The notes: generated by a model from the letters alone, not told the origin. 58,487 nucleotides of DNA from Kushneria aurantia DSM 21353 (GCF_000382245.1 NZ_KB907884.1:1-58487); one strand, 5' to 3'. Positions 16,347 to 33,224 are shown, counted from the first letter of the stretch. Program-made: numbers and translations.

Positions 16347-17432
16347 ATGCTTAGTAGAAAGTTGAATATCATCCCGGTGTGGCTGTTTCGCAGCGAGGCC
16401 GGCGAGCTGCTCGACCCGACGCTCTTTCGGCTGCTGGCCCACCTGCGCGAGAGCGGCAAGCTGACCCGTGCCGCTCAGGCGGCCGGTGTCTCCTATCGCC
16501 ATGCCTGGAATCTGCTTGATCGCGGCGAAAGGTTCTTCGAGCAGCCGCTGGTCGAGATGCGCCGCGGCCACGGCACCCGGCTCTCGGCGCTGGGCGAGAC
16601 GCTGCTGTGGTCGGAGCAGCGCATGAAGGCGCGGCTGGGGCCGCAGATCGACAGCATGGCCTCCGAACTCAACCACCAGTTGCAGCAGCTGCTGGACGGT
16701 GAACACCGGGTGCTGCGACTGCATGCCAGCCACGGCTATGCGGTGGCCCTGCTGCCCGATTTTGCCGGTGAGCTGGATCTGCGCTACTGCCATCCGGGCG
16801 AGGCGCTCGACGCTCTCGAGCGCGGTGAGTGCGATCTGGCCAGCTTTCACGTGCCGACCTGCCCGCAGTTGGCCGAGCGGGTCATGCAGCGCTACCGGCG
16901 CCAGCTGGCGTATCGGGATCTGGCGGTCATCCGCTTCGTGACGCGGCGCCAGGGCTTGATGGTGCGCGCCGGTGAGGGGGAGCGCATCAGTGGGCTGGAC
17001 GCCCTGACCCGCGCCGGCATTCGCTTTATCAACCGCGATGCGCATTCGGGAACGAGGGTGCTGTTCAATCTGCTGCTGGCCCGCCAGGGCATCGACGAGG
17101 CGCAGATTCAGGGGGCGCGTCAGGAGGAGTTTACTCACACCGCGGTGGCCGCCTATGTGGCGGCGGGCATGGCCGATGTGGGCTTTGGCCTTGAAGGGGC
17201 AGCGGCGCAGTTCGGGCTCGATTTCATCGACCTCTGTGGCGAGCACTATCTGCTGCTGTGCCGCGAGGAGCAGCTGTCGCAGGAGCGGGTTCAGGCGCTG
17301 CTGGCCTATATGACATCGAAGCAGCTCGCCGCCGGGATCGACGCACTCGACGGCTACGCAGCGGATCGCTGCGGCGAAGTGACGACCTTCGAGGCGCTGC
17401 TGGCGGAAGATCGCGAGCGTGCCGCGGGCACC

Positions 17433-17438
<6 letters not shown>
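16347..17438 (+). CDS. ModE/LysR-like regulator of formate dehydrogenase (FdsR type)
   Basis: A 363-residue transcription factor. Residues about 25-75 form a winged helix of the ModE/LysR kind (LLAHLRESGKLTRAAQAAGVSYRHAWNLLDRGE). Residues about 115-340 resemble a periplasmic-binding-protein domain of the molybdate/PBP-like type (HASHGYAVALLPDF, TRAGIRFINRDAHSGTRVLF, VAAYVAAGMADVGFGLE). Such proteins lie divergent to fds operons and are called FdsR in Cupriavidus; the ligand may be formate or molybdate. ATG 16347 lacks a clear ribosome-binding site; TTG 16362 is an alternative. Its 3' end overlaps the converging lipoprotein pseudogene by six bases. Confidence 0.75.
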
Positions 17439-19269
<1,831 letters not shown>

Positions 19270-19515
19270 TGGCCCTGGTAGCGCTTCCTTGTCCGATTCG
19301 ATCTACTTTGGAGCATAGCGACGATGACGTGGCCGCCGCTTGCGTGGTTGACCCTCAAGGGCCTGGCCTGTGGCTACCGCTGGCGCGGCCCCGCTTCCGA
19401 TCACTTCGACGGTGAGCAGCGCCGGCGGCCAATAGCACGAAAGGACGAAATCGGGTATCATCGGCCCAATTTGGCCGGGTTGCACCCGCGCTCGCACGCC
19501 ATATCTCGAACGCCC

Positions 19516-19554
19516 AGGCGGGATGAAACCCAGAGGATTTCGTCCCGCCTTTTT
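19516..19554 (+). terminator. Leader terminator (possible attenuator) before carA
   Basis: A 13-bp stem, AGGCGGGATGAAA against TTTCGTCCCGCCT with one G-T pair, has a 9-nt loop and is followed by TTTT. It lies 110 bp before the carA start in a 394-bp spacer (19270-19663) that otherwise holds no gene. A 15-codon frame starting with the ATG inside the stem (19524) ends in TGA at about 19569. The P. aeruginosa carAB leader is known to be regulated, so attenuation is plausible; simple termination of dapB transcripts is the alternative. Confidence 0.65.
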
Positions 19555-19663
19555 ACGACCCGAGGTTTGATGGCGCGGCGACGCCGGCCTGCCGATCCGA
19601 TCCAGTGCCGTCCCGCTGCGAACGGTGCTGGGCGCTCTTTATTGCCCTGTGGAGGACGTTGCA

Positions 19664-20818
19664 TTGATCAAACCCGCGATACTGGCGCTCGAGGATGGCA
19701 GCGTATTTCACGGTGTCTCCATCGGCGCCGACGGCGAGACCAGCGGCGAGGTCGTGTTCAACACGGCCATGACGGGGTATCAGGAGATACTCACCGACCC
19801 CTCCTACTCCCGCCAGATCGTGACCCTCACCTACCCCCACATCGGCAACACCGGCGTCAACGAGGAGGATATCGAGTCCCATCGTATCCACGCTGCCGGG
19901 CTGGTGATTCGCGATCTGCCGCGGCTGGTCAGCAACTTTCGCAGCGTGAAAGCGCTGGATGAGTATCTGGCGGCGCACGGCATTATGGGTATCGCCGATA
20001 TCGATACCCGTCGCCTGACCCGCCTGCTGCGCGACAAGGGAGCACAGAACGGCGCTATTTTCGCCGGCCCCGAGGCTCAGGGGGAGGAGGCGGTGGCGCA
20101 GGCACTGGCGGCGGCACGCGCCTTCCCCGGCCTCAAGGGCATGGATCTGGCGCGCGAGGCGAGCACCGGCGAGGTACACGAGTGGCACGACGGCGAGTGG
20201 ACGCTGGCCGAAGGTTACGCCAGGTTGCGTGAAGGCGAGCGCCCCTGGCACGTGGTGGCCTACGACTTCGGTACCAAGCACAACATCCTGCGCATGCTGA
20301 CCGGCCGCGGCTGCCGGCTCACCGTGGTGCCGGCGCAGACGCCGGCCAGCGAGGTGCTGGCGCTCAACCCCGACGGCGTCTTCCTCGCCAACGGGCCCGG
20401 CGACCCGGAGCCCTGCGACTACGCCATCCGCGCCATTCGCGAAATCGTCGACACCGGCCTGCCGGTATTTGGCATCTGCCTCGGCCACCAGCTGCTGGGA
20501 CTGGCCAGCGGCGCCTCGACGGTCAAGATGAAGCTGGGCCACCACGGCGCCAACCACCCGGTGCTGGATATCGACTCGGGCCATGTGATGATCACCAGCC
20601 AGAATCACGGCTTCGCGGTCGATGAAGCGACCCTGCCCGGCAATGTACGCGCTACGCATCGTTCGCTGTTCGACGGCACCCTGCAGGGGATCGAGCGCAC
20701 CGATCGACCGGCCTTCAGCTTCCAGGGACATCCGGAAGCGAGCCCCGGTCCCCATGATGTCTCACCGCTTTTCGACCGTTTCGTGGCGATGATGTCGGCG
20801 CGCCGTCAGGCGGCCTGA
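19664..20818 (+). CDS. carA: Carbamoyl-phosphate synthase small subunit CarA
   Basis: A 384-residue glutamine amidotransferase that supplies ammonia to CarB for carbamoyl phosphate (arginine and pyrimidine synthesis). The C-terminal class I domain has the nucleophile C272 in [10 protein letters not shown] and the [11 protein letters not shown] block with the catalytic His/Glu. The N-terminal domain has [19 protein letters not shown]. The start is TTG 19664, preceded by GGAGGA with a 7-nt gap and giving [13 protein letters not shown]. coli carA also uses UUG. Unusually, carB does not follow directly: two accessory genes lie between. Confidence 0.97.
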   Translation: MIKPAILALEDGSVFHGVSIGADGETSGEVVFNTAMTGYQEILTDPSYSRQIVTLTYPHIGNTGVNEEDIESHRIHAAGLVIRDLPRLVSNFRSVKALDEYLAAHGIMGIADIDTRRLTRLLRDKGAQNGAIFAGPEAQGEEAVAQALAAARAFPGLKGMDLAREASTGEVHEWHDGEWTLAEGYARLREGERPWHVVAYDFGTKHNILRMLTGRGCRLTVVPAQTPASEVLALNPDGVFLANGPGDPEPCDYAIRAIREIVDTGLPVFGICLGHQLLGLASGASTVKMKLGHHGANHPVLDIDSGHVMITSQNHGFAVDEATLPGNVRATHRSLFDGTLQGIERTDRPAFSFQGHPEASPGPHDVSPLFDRFVAMMSARRQAA

Positions 20819-20854
20819 CATTAGTCGAGAGGCCGGATGGCCGGGAGTGAGCGC

Positions 20855-21970
20855 ATGACCGATATCGTGATCGAAGAGCTCAAGGGGGTGGGGCGGGTCG
20901 AACTGACCCTCGACGACAAGGCGCGCGTTTTTACTCTGTTCGGCAGCAACGGCGTGGGCAAGACCAAGTGCCTGGAGGCCCTTTATCAGATGTGGCTGTG
21001 CCGGCACCGACAGGCAGGCGAGCTGGTACAGCAAGGGCACTGGTCGGTGATGGCGTCGCTGTCGATCGATGGGGAGCCCGCCTTTGTAATGCGGCCACCT
21101 GTCAGGTCGGGCATAGCGGTAGATATTCGCCAACATGCAGACGCTGCCCCTCATGATCGTCCGGTGGTGATGGTCGGCGCGGTGGGACGTTCGTCACTGA
21201 CGGCTGCGCAGTCGCGTAGCCAGCACTATCTGGGCTCCTTCGAGGAGCGTCAGCAGCGCTACTTCGCGCGGATTGGTGACACCCTGCAGTCGGGGGGGCT
21301 GGCACAGGCAGCCATGGAAGAGGATGTGGCGGCCTGGTTCGTACTGCGCGCCCAGTCGGTCAACCCTTATCAGAAGGGTGCGGACAATCGCCGGATCGAG
21401 ATCGATACCGTGCTGGAGATGCTCCATGCCCTTGATGAGCGTATCGATGCGCACAGCTTGCAGGTGGATGGCAGCGGCCAGGTGTCACTGCAGATCGAGG
21501 GTGAATGGCGCCAGCTGGATGAGCTGAGCTCCGGTTTCGCTTCACTGCTCAGGCTGGTGCAGGCGATCGTGGCCGGTTATGCCGCCTTCAGCGATACGGC
21601 GAGTCTGCGTGAGCTGGCGGGTATCGTGTTGATCGACGAGATCGAGAGCCACCTGCATGTCAGCTGGCAGACGACAATTATTGCCGTGCTCAAGCATCTG
21701 TTGCCCCACACGACCTTTTATGTGGCGACCCATTCGCCGCTGGTGCTGACACAGCTGGAAGAGGGTGAGGCCTATCTGCTGGTGCGCGATGACGCTGGCG
21801 TCGTGCGCTCCACGCTGATCGATTCGCCGGACAAGCGCGCCTTTGTCGACGTGCTGGATTCGGCGCTGGGGGTCGATCTCAATGCGCTCAAGCGTGAGTC
21901 GTTGTCGAATGATGACCAGAGTGAAGCCAAGAGCAGACTGCTCGGCCTCCTGAAAGGGGAGGAGGGTTGA
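20855..21970 (+). CDS. AAA_21-type ATPase, first gene of an ATPase-PIN cassette
   Basis: A 371-residue ABC/SMC-like ATPase of the AAA_21 group. Walker A GSNGVGKT is at residues 30-37, an ABC-type signature LSSG at 225-228, Walker B IVLIDEIE at 257-264 with the catalytic glutamate, and the switch histidine in ATHSP at 291-295. The insert between the two halves (about 90-215) has no motif I recognise. It ends without the TOPRIM domain of OLD nucleases. ATG 20855 is preferred (GGGAG, 7-nt gap) over ATG 20837. The PIN gene starts 4 nt after its stop. Such ATPases often regulate a partner effector in defence or toxin-antitoxin systems; the role here is inferred only. Confidence 0.8.
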   Translation: MTDIVIEELKGVGRVELTLDDKARVFTLFGSNGVGKTKCLEALYQMWLCRHRQAGELVQQGHWSVMASLSIDGEPAFVMRPPVRSGIAVDIRQHADAAPHDRPVVMVGAVGRSSLTAAQSRSQHYLGSFEERQQRYFARIGDTLQSGGLAQAAMEEDVAAWFVLRAQSVNPYQKGADNRRIEIDTVLEMLHALDERIDAHSLQVDGSGQVSLQIEGEWRQLDELSSGFASLLRLVQAIVAGYAAFSDTASLRELAGIVLIDEIESHLHVSWQTTIIAVLKHLLPHTTFYVATHSPLVLTQLEEGEAYLLVRDDAGVVRSTLIDSPDKRAFVDVLDSALGVDLNALKRESLSNDDQSEAKSRLLGLLKGEEG

Positions 21971-21974
21971 TACC

Positions 21975-22379
21975 ATGGCGCGTGCTTTCCTGCTGGACGC
22001 CAACCTGCTGATCGGCGCCTTTGATGGCGAGCCGGGTAATGAGGACCATGAGGCTGCAAAAAGCCGCCTGGCCGGGCTGCTTCGGGATCCGCAGGTCAGG
22101 CTGGCGATCACACCGCTGATTCGCTACGAGGTGCTGCGCGGTGCCAGACACGTCTCGCTGGATGAGCTGAGCGCCGCACTGGACGATTTTCAGGAGTTCG
22201 AGATTCGCGGCCGTGACGCTTACCGTGCCGCTCAAGTGTTTCAGCAGGCGGCGCGACACGGCAGACCTCTGGATAAACGCCGGTTCGATGTTTTCCACTG
22301 CGTCTGTGCCGAATCCAACGAACTCGAAATGCTTAGTCAGGATAGCGACATCGCCGCTATCCGTGAATTGATGGAATAA
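21975..22379 (+). CDS. PIN-domain (VapC-like) RNase, second gene of the cassette
   Basis: A 134-residue PIN-domain protein. The acidic active site appears complete: D8 in FLLDANLLIGAF, E52 in RYEVLRGA, D105 in RRFDVFHC and D123/D125 in SQDSDIAAI. VapC toxins of this size cleave tRNA or rRNA and are normally paired with a small DNA-binding antitoxin. None is present here; the only partner is the ATPase encoded 4 nt upstream. carB starts 9 nt after its stop, so the cassette is transcribed with the carbamoyl-phosphate synthase genes. A toxin, an RNA-processing enzyme or a defence effector are all possible. Confidence 0.82.
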   Translation: MARAFLLDANLLIGAFDGEPGNEDHEAAKSRLAGLLRDPQVRLAITPLIRYEVLRGARHVSLDELSAALDDFQEFEIRGRDAYRAAQVFQQAARHGRPLDKRRFDVFHCVCAESNELEMLSQDSDIAAIRELME

Positions 22380-22388
22380 CGACGTCAC

Positions 22389-25615
<3,227 letters not shown>

Positions 25616-25619
<4 letters not shown>

Positions 25620-26095
25620 ACAAGGTTCCCATGACCGTGCAGGGCGAGCAGGCCCTGCGCGAAGAGCTCAATCATCTCAAGGGCGAAGAGCGTCCGCGGG
25701 TCATCGCGGCGATCGCCGAGGCGCGCGAGCACGGCGATCTCAAGGAGAACGCCGAGTACCATGCCGCCCGTGAGCAGCAGGGCTTCATCGAGGGGCGCAT
25801 TCAGGAGATCGAATCGCGCCTGTCCAACGCCCAGGTGATCGACGTCACCAAAATGCCGCAGACCGGCAAGGTGATCTTTGGCACCACGGTGACGCTGATC
25901 AATCTCGATACCGACGAGGAGGTATGCTACCGCATCGTCGGTGAGGACGAGGCCGATATCAAGGCCGGCAAGATCTCGGTGGGCTCGCCCATCGCCCGTG
26001 CACTGGTGGGTCGCGCAGAGGGCGATGTGGTCAATGTCACCACGCCCGGTGGCGAGGTCGAATACGAGATCAGCGCGGTGGAGCACATCGGATGA
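25616..26095 (+). CDS. greA: Transcription elongation factor GreA
   Basis: A 159-residue factor that inserts its coiled coil into the RNA polymerase secondary channel and stimulates cleavage of backtracked RNA. The N-terminal coiled coil has the tip acidic pair in [25 protein letters not shown]. The C-terminal FKBP-like domain ends [12 protein letters not shown]. The start overlaps the carB stop, so it is translationally coupled to carB, an arrangement common in gammaproteobacteria. It converges on yhbY; no strong terminator is seen in the 75-bp spacer. Confidence 0.98.
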
Positions 26096-26170
26096 TGGCG
26101 CCGGCGTGAGGGGGGCGTGCCCCGAGAGTTCGTTGCGGCCGGATTCTGCCATCGGGGCAGGCGCGCTTGC

Positions 26171-26482
26171 CTACTCGGTATAGCGGGCGATATTGGAGAG
26201 CCTCGGATCGGCCTCGGGGTTATGGCGATAGAGCAGCGCGGTCTTGCCGATGCTCTGCACCAGCTCGGCGCCGGAGCGCTCGATCAGCCGCTGGATCAGT
26301 TTGGCGCGTTCATCGCGCTCGGCACCGGCAATCCTGATCTTGACCAGTTCGTGGTCGTTGAGGGCGCGCTCGAGCTCGCCCAGCACGCCCTCGGTCAGGC
26401 CGCGATCGCCGATCTGTACGACCGGGTCGAGGATGTGGCCCACGCTTTTCAGGGTTTTCTTTTGTGACGCTGTCAGGCTCAT
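26171..26482 (-). CDS. yhbY: CRM-domain ribosome assembly protein YhbY
   Basis: A 103-residue protein with a single CRM (CRS1-YhbY) RNA-binding domain that associates with pre-50S particles. LTASQKKTLKSVGHILDPVV, the GDRGLTEGVLGELERALNDHELVKIRI block and GKTALLYR match the E. coli protein. ATG 26482 gives the family start; the frame is open to 26524 but that ATG has no proper ribosome-binding site. It is divergent from rlmE, the usual arrangement, across a 157-bp spacer. Confidence 0.95.
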   Translation of the reverse strand: MSLTASQKKTLKSVGHILDPVVQIGDRGLTEGVLGELERALNDHELVKIRIAGAERDERAKLIQRLIERSGAELVQSIGKTALLYRHNPEADPRLSNIARYTE

Positions 26483-26639
26483 GTCGGATTGGTCGTCCTT
26501 GATCCCTGGTTGATTCACGCCCATCCTACCCGATAGCGTCGTTGCGGCGCCATGCTGGTAGCGCGGCGAGAGCCGCCAATGACCGCGACGAGGGCGTTGT
26601 CTCCTGCGCCCGCACGATCAATTACCGCCGGATGACAAC

Positions 26640-27296
26640 GTGACACGCGCCAGAAATTCGCGACAATCGGGCCAGGGCAAAAAGAGTGCCGGCGACAGCA
26701 GCTGGATGAAGGAGCACTTTGACGATGTCTGGGTCAAGCGCCGCTGGGCCGATGGCTATCGCTCCCGCGCCAGCTACAAGCTGATCGAGATCGACGATCG
26801 CGACCGGCTGCTGAAAAAGGGCGCCGGTGTGGTCGATCTGGGCGCCGCACCCGGGGGCTGGAGCCAAGTAGCCGCAGCCCGGGTCGGCAGCAGCGGTCGA
26901 GTGGTAGCAACCGATATTCTGGAGATGGATCCTGTCGGCGGCGTCGACTTTATTCAGGGTGATTTCACTGAAGAGGCGACGCTGCATGCTATGCTCGAAG
27001 CGCTGGATGGTCAGCCGGTCGATCTGGTGCTGTCCGATATGGCGCCCAACATGAGCGGCCAGGCGGCGATCGACCAACCCGGTGCCATGTACCTGGTCGA
27101 GCTGGCGCTGGATATGGCGCAGCAGGTGCTGTCGCCGGGCGGCGACTTTCTCGCCAAGGTGTTTCAGGGCGAAGGTTTTGATGACTACCTCGCCGAATTG
27201 CGCCGGCACTTTGACAAGGTCCAGACTCGCAAGCCCGAAGCCTCACGCCCGCGCTCGCGGGAAGTTTATCTGCTGGGGCGCGGATTTCGCGCCTGA
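26640..27296 (+). CDS. rlmE: 23S rRNA (uridine-2'-O-)-methyltransferase RlmE (FtsJ/RrmJ)
   Basis: A 218-residue heat-shock methyltransferase that modifies U2552 of 23S rRNA. The catalytic K-D-K-E tetrad is in place: K47 (ASYKLIEID), D133 ([10 protein letters not shown]), K173 (AKVFQGEGF) and E208 (RSREVYLL). The SAM motif is [13 protein letters not shown]. The start is GTG 26640, giving [15 protein letters not shown]; the ribosome-binding site is weak and the first ATG in frame (26706) would remove conserved sequence. A sigma32-type promoter begins right after its stop, ahead of ftsH. Confidence 0.96.
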   Translation: MTRARNSRQSGQGKKSAGDSSWMKEHFDDVWVKRRWADGYRSRASYKLIEIDDRDRLLKKGAGVVDLGAAPGGWSQVAAARVGSSGRVVATDILEMDPVGGVDFIQGDFTEEATLHAMLEALDGQPVDLVLSDMAPNMSGQAAIDQPGAMYLVELALDMAQQVLSPGGDFLAKVFQGEGFDDYLAELRRHFDKVQTRKPEASRPRSREVYLLGRGFRA

Positions 27297-27297
27297 G

Positions 27298-27326
27298 CTT
27301 GCAATCATCACGCTGCGGCCCCATTG
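27298..27326 (+). promoter_or_regulatory. Sigma32 promoter of ftsH
   Basis: -35 CTTGCAA, 14-nt spacer, -10 CCCCATTG, starting 2 nt after the rlmE stop and 70 bp before ftsH. It has the same spacing as the grpE promoter. Confidence 0.72.
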
Positions 27327-27395
27327 AGTGTCACCACAATTGCCACCATGAAAGGCCGCGCACGACAGGCTGAATGACGTAATGAGGGTGTCCCC

Positions 27396-29369
<1,974 letters not shown>

Positions 29370-29393
29370 ATCCTTTATTGCAGTATCATGACG

Positions 29394-29416
29394 ACCGCCC
29401 TCCGGGGCGGTTTTTT
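29394..29416 (+). terminator. Intrinsic terminator after ftsH
   Basis: ACCGCCC-tccg-GGGCGGT followed by a run of T residues, between ftsH and folP. Confidence 0.8.
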
Positions 29417-29458
29417 ACGCTCGGTTTTTCATGTCCATGGTTTTCGGGAGCAGCCACC

Positions 29459-30316
29459 TTGTCGCCAGCCGAGACGAGCAGCGAACTGCAGTGCGGCCGC
29501 CACCGGCTGGCGCGCAGCCGCCCGCAGGTGATGGGCATTCTCAATGTGACGCCCGACTCCTTCTCCGACGGTGGCCGCCACCATCGCCTCGACGGCGCGC
29601 TGCGCCGCGCCGAGCAGATGCTGGCCGAGGGGGCGGATATCATTGATGTTGGCGGGGAATCGACCCGCCCCGGTGCCACGCCGGTCAGTATCGACGAGGA
29701 GCTGGATCGGGTAGTGCCGGTGGTAGAGCGGCTGGCCGGCGAGCTGGGGGTGCCAGTGTCGGTAGACACCAGCGCTCCCGAAGTGATGGTCGAGGTGGCG
29801 GCATGCGGCGCGGCGCTGCTCAACGACGTGCGCTCGCTGCGCCGGCCGGGCGCGTTGGAAGCGGCTTGCGACAGTGGTCTGCCGGTGTGTCTGATGCACA
29901 TGGTGGGCGAACCCGACACCATGCAGAACGACCCGCGCTACGCTCGCCCCATCGAGGAGGAGGTGCATGATTTTCTCCTCGAGCGTATGGAAGCCTGCCG
30001 CGCGGCCGGTATCGACGAGCGGCGGCTGATTCTTGATCCCGGTTTCGGCTTCGCCAAGACGCTGGTACACAATCTGCGGCTGATGAACCGTCTCGACTAC
30101 CTCGAGCGGCTGGGCTGTCCGCTTTTGGTGGGCACCTCGCGCAAGGGCTTTATTGGCCGAACGCTCGGCCGCGAGGTGGACGAGCGCCTGCATGCCGGTC
30201 TGGCGCTGACCGCGCTGGCAGTCAGCAAGGGCGCCTGGATCATCCGAACCCACGATATCGCCGCCAGCGTCGATGCGATCCGCATGACGCAGGCGGTGCT
30301 CGAGGAAGGCGAATAA
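29459..30316 (+). CDS. folP: Dihydropteroate synthase FolP
   Basis: A 285-residue TIM-barrel enzyme that condenses p-aminobenzoate with dihydropterin pyrophosphate in folate synthesis; it is the sulfonamide target. The pterin-binding signature [15 protein letters not shown], the [11 protein letters not shown] loop and the [11 protein letters not shown] block are all present. The start is taken as TTG 29459 after GGGAG; earlier in-frame codons would run through the ftsH terminator. glmM begins 2 nt after its stop, the standard folP-glmM pair. Confidence 0.96.
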   Translation: MSPAETSSELQCGRHRLARSRPQVMGILNVTPDSFSDGGRHHRLDGALRRAEQMLAEGADIIDVGGESTRPGATPVSIDEELDRVVPVVERLAGELGVPVSVDTSAPEVMVEVAACGAALLNDVRSLRRPGALEAACDSGLPVCLMHMVGEPDTMQNDPRYARPIEEEVHDFLLERMEACRAAGIDERRLILDPGFGFAKTLVHNLRLMNRLDYLERLGCPLLVGTSRKGFIGRTLGREVDERLHAGLALTALAVSKGAWIIRTHDIAASVDAIRMTQAVLEEGE

Positions 30317-30317
30317 C

Positions 30318-31679
30318 ATGGCACGACGCTATTTCGGTACCGATGGTATTCGCGGCACGGTCGGCGAGGCGCCGATCACCGCTGATTTCATGCTGCGCCT
30401 GGGTTGGGCCGCAGGGCGCGTGGTGGCGCGCCGGCACAAGCGCCCGCGGGTGCTGATCGGCAAGGATACGCGCATCTCCGGCTACATGTTCGAGTCGGCG
30501 CTGGAGGCGGGATTTTCGGCCGCCGGCGTCGATGTTGCGCTGCTGGGGCCGATGCCGACGCCGGGTATCGCCTATCTCACCAGCACTTTCCGCGCCAGTG
30601 CCGGGGTGGTGATCAGCGCCTCGCACAACGCCTACCAGGACAACGGCGTCAAATTCTTCTCCGGCGAGGGCAGCAAACTCGCCGATGAGATCGAAGACGA
30701 GATTGAAAGTGAGCTCGACGGCGAACTCGACACTGTCGGTCCTGATCGGCTGGGCAAGGCGGTACGTATCGACGATGCCGCCGGACGCTACATCGAGTTC
30801 TGCAAATCGACCGTGCCCAATCGCTTCGGTCTGCACGGACTGAAAGTCGTGGTCGACTGTGCCAACGGCGCCACCTATCACATCGCGCCCAATGTCTTCC
30901 GCGAAATGGGTGCCGAGGTGGTGACGCTGGGTACCACCCCCGACGGGGTCAACATCAACCGTGAAGTGGGCTCGACCCACCCCGAAGCGATGCGCGACAG
31001 GGTATTGGAGAGCGGTGCCGATCTGGGCGTCGCCTTCGACGGCGACGGCGATCGGGTGATCATGGTCGACGGCGGCGGGCGTATCGTCGACGGCGACGAC
31101 ATCCTCTATATCATCGCCCGTGACCGCCATCACCGCGGCGTACTGGGCGGCGGCGTGGTCGGCACCCTGATGAGCAATTTCGGTCTGGCGGCAGCGCTGG
31201 AGGCGCTGGGCATCCCCTTCGAGCGGGCGAAAGTGGGTGACCGCTACGTGATTGAGCGCATGCGCCAGCGCGACTGGCAGCTGGGCGGTGAGTCCTCGGG
31301 TCATATCGTCTGCGGCCACGCCCAGACGACCGGCGATGGCATCGTCTCGGCGCTACAGGTATTGAGCATCATGGTGAGCCAGCAGCGCTCGCTGTCCGAA
31401 CTGCTCGCCGACATGGAGAAAGCGCCCCAGGCGCTGGTCAACGTGAGGCTGGTGCCGGGTATCGACAGAGCCGGACTGCTCGAGGTCGCGGCGATCCGCG
31501 AGGCGGTGGACGGCGTCGAGGCGCAGCTGGGTGACGAGGGGCGGATACTGCTGCGCCCCTCGGGTACCGAGCCGCTGATGCGCGTCATGGTCGAGGGGCG
31601 CCCTCATCTGGACGTCGAGGCAATGGCGCAACGCATCGCCGCTGAAATAGAGACGGCGATGGCCTCCGGCGGCCTCTGA
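30318..31679 (+). CDS. glmM: Phosphoglucosamine mutase GlmM
   Basis: A 453-residue alpha-D-phosphohexomutase that makes glucosamine-1-phosphate for peptidoglycan and LPS. The phosphoserine is S102 in [14 protein letters not shown], the metal loop is [10 protein letters not shown], the sugar-specificity loop is GGESSGHI, and the phosphate-binding loop is [27 protein letters not shown] is the canonical start. Two nucleotides separate it from folP; tpiA follows after 131 bp. Confidence 0.98.
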   Translation: MARRYFGTDGIRGTVGEAPITADFMLRLGWAAGRVVARRHKRPRVLIGKDTRISGYMFESALEAGFSAAGVDVALLGPMPTPGIAYLTSTFRASAGVVISASHNAYQDNGVKFFSGEGSKLADEIEDEIESELDGELDTVGPDRLGKAVRIDDAAGRYIEFCKSTVPNRFGLHGLKVVVDCANGATYHIAPNVFREMGAEVVTLGTTPDGVNINREVGSTHPEAMRDRVLESGADLGVAFDGDGDRVIMVDGGGRIVDGDDILYIIARDRHHRGVLGGGVVGTLMSNFGLAAALEALGIPFERAKVGDRYVIERMRQRDWQLGGESSGHIVCGHAQTTGDGIVSALQVLSIMVSQQRSLSELLADMEKAPQALVNVRLVPGIDRAGLLEVAAIREAVDGVEAQLGDEGRILLRPSGTEPLMRVMVEGRPHLDVEAMAQRIAAEIETAMASGGL

Positions 31680-31810
31680 ACTCGCCAGCTTGACCGCCGG
31701 CGCCGGTTGTGTTCCGGGCGCCGCTCCATTACCATCGCCCCTCCCGCGAGGGCACAGGGTGAGCCTGACCCACTGCGCCAGGCCGCCAACCGATCCAGGG
31801 AGAAGTCATC

Positions 31811-32560
31811 ATGCGTACGCCACTGATCGCCGGTAACTGGAAGATGAACGGCTCGCTCGAGCTGATCGATGCCGTCACCGAGGCGCTGGCCGGTGCGCAT
31901 CTCGACAGCAACGTCGAGGTGGCGCTGATACCGCCGTTTACGCTGCTGATGCGTGCGGGCCAGGCGCTGGCCGACTCTCCGGTCCGACTGGGGGCGCAGA
32001 CGCTCAACCCCAACGCTCCGGGCGCGCATACCGGCGAAACCAGTGCTGCCCTGCTCAAGGAGTGCGGCGTTGAGCTGGTGCTGACAGGCCACTCCGAGCG
32101 GCGCACCCTCTACGGCGAAGACGACGCTGCCGTGCTGGCGCGCGTACGCGCCGCGCTGGAGGCCGGGCTGACGCCGCTGCTGTGCATCGGCGAAACCCTC
32201 GAGGAGCGCGAGGACGACCGTGTCGAGGCGGTGGTGCTGGGGCAGGTCGATGCCGTTATGGGCTCGCTCGAGCCCGCGCAGCGCGAGCGTCTGGTGATCG
32301 CCTATGAGCCGGTATGGGCCATCGGTACCGGGCGCACCGCCACGCCCGAGCAGGCGCAGCAGGTGCACGCCATGATCCGTGCCCGGCTGGCCGAACTGTC
32401 GCCGAGCCTGGCAGAGGGCATGCGGCTGCTTTATGGCGGCAGCATGAAAGCGGACAACGCTGCCGAGCTTCTGAAACAGCCGGATATCGACGGCGGCCTG
32501 ATCGGCGGTGCCTCGCTCAAACCCGACGACTTTATCGCGATTTGTCACGCAGCAGGTTGA
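31811..32560 (+). CDS. tpiA: Triosephosphate isomerase TpiA
   Basis: A 249-residue TIM barrel that interconverts dihydroxyacetone phosphate and glyceraldehyde-3-phosphate. Catalytic residues K11 (AGNWKMNG), H94 (LTGHSERR) and E166 (AYEPVWAIGTG) are present, as is the phosphate-binding YGGSMKADNA. The start follows GGGAGAAG. It lies 4 bp before secG, an order shared with Pseudomonas and its relatives. Confidence 0.98.
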   Translation: MRTPLIAGNWKMNGSLELIDAVTEALAGAHLDSNVEVALIPPFTLLMRAGQALADSPVRLGAQTLNPNAPGAHTGETSAALLKECGVELVLTGHSERRTLYGEDDAAVLARVRAALEAGLTPLLCIGETLEEREDDRVEAVVLGQVDAVMGSLEPAQRERLVIAYEPVWAIGTGRTATPEQAQQVHAMIRARLAELSPSLAEGMRLLYGGSMKADNAAELLKQPDIDGGLIGGASLKPDDFIAICHAAG

Positions 32561-32564
32561 TGTC

Positions 32565-33005
32565 ATGTACGTTGCCACGATCCTGATTCACATTGTTCTC
32601 GCCGTCAGCCTGATTGCGCTGGTACTTCTCCAGCGCGGCAAGGGGGCGGAAGCCGGTGCCGCCTTTGGCGGCGGCGCCTCCCAGACGGTGCTGGGCTCGC
32701 AGGGCACCTCCAATACGCTGGCGCGACTGACCGGCGTACTGATAGCGCTCTTTTTTGCGACGTCGCTGGGGCTTGCCTGGATGGTCGATCGCGGCGGTAG
32801 CGGCGAGCAGAGCGGTATTCCCGATGCCAGTGTGATCGAGCAGCAGCGCTCCGGCGTGCCCCAGCTCGATCAGAACGACGACGCAGCGCAGAGCGGCAGC
32901 GAAAACGCCGGTAGCGCCGCTGAAGGTAGCGGTAGCGACGGTTTGAGCGTACCCGGCAGTGACGGCGGCAATCAGCAGGCCCCGAGTCTCGGCGAAGGCT
33001 CCTGA
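32565..33005 (+). CDS. secG: Preprotein translocase subunit SecG
   Basis: A 146-residue inner-membrane protein that stimulates SecYEG export. Two hydrophobic helices (about residues 3-20 and 54-73) flank the conserved cytoplasmic loop LQRGKGAEAGAAFGGGASQTVLG. The C-terminal ~65 residues are long, acidic and low in complexity (Ser, Gly, Asp, Gln), longer than in E. coli and of no known function. ATG 32565 is 4 nt after the tpiA stop. The tRNA-Leu gene follows, a common arrangement. Confidence 0.95.
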   Translation: MYVATILIHIVLAVSLIALVLLQRGKGAEAGAAFGGGASQTVLGSQGTSNTLARLTGVLIALFFATSLGLAWMVDRGGSGEQSGIPDASVIEQQRSGVPQLDQNDDAAQSGSENAGSAAEGSGSDGLSVPGSDGGNQQAPSLGEGS

Positions 33006-33017
33006 CAAGATCTCGCT

Positions 33018-33046
33018 TGACGAAGGCGCGGCCGGTCGGCATAATA
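33018..33046 (+). promoter_or_regulatory. Promoter of tRNA-Leu
   Basis: -35 TTGACG, 17-nt spacer, -10 CATAAT, about 90 bp upstream of the tRNA. Confidence 0.6.
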
Positions 33047-33137
33047 TTGCGCCAGTATTGAGGCGGCAGCGGCGAGCGTCGCCTCTTTTCCGGGAAGTGA
33101 TTCCCGGCGCGTGACAGCGTTATCTGTCAGCCCTGAA

Positions 33138-33224
33138 GCCGAAGTGGTGGAATTGGTAGACACGCTATCTTGAGGGGGTAGTGGCCTTACGGTCGTGCGG
33201 GTTCAAGTCCCGCCTTCGGCACCA
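33138..33224 (+). tRNA. tRNA-Leu (anticodon GAG)
   Basis: An 87-nt class II tRNA with encoded CCA. The acceptor GCCGAAG pairs with CTTCGGC, the anticodon stem CTATC/GGTAG holds the loop TTGAGGG (anticodon GAG, reading CUC and CUU), and a long variable arm is followed by GGGTTCAAGTCCCG. It lies between secG and tRNA-fMet, as in Pseudomonas. Confidence 0.97.
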
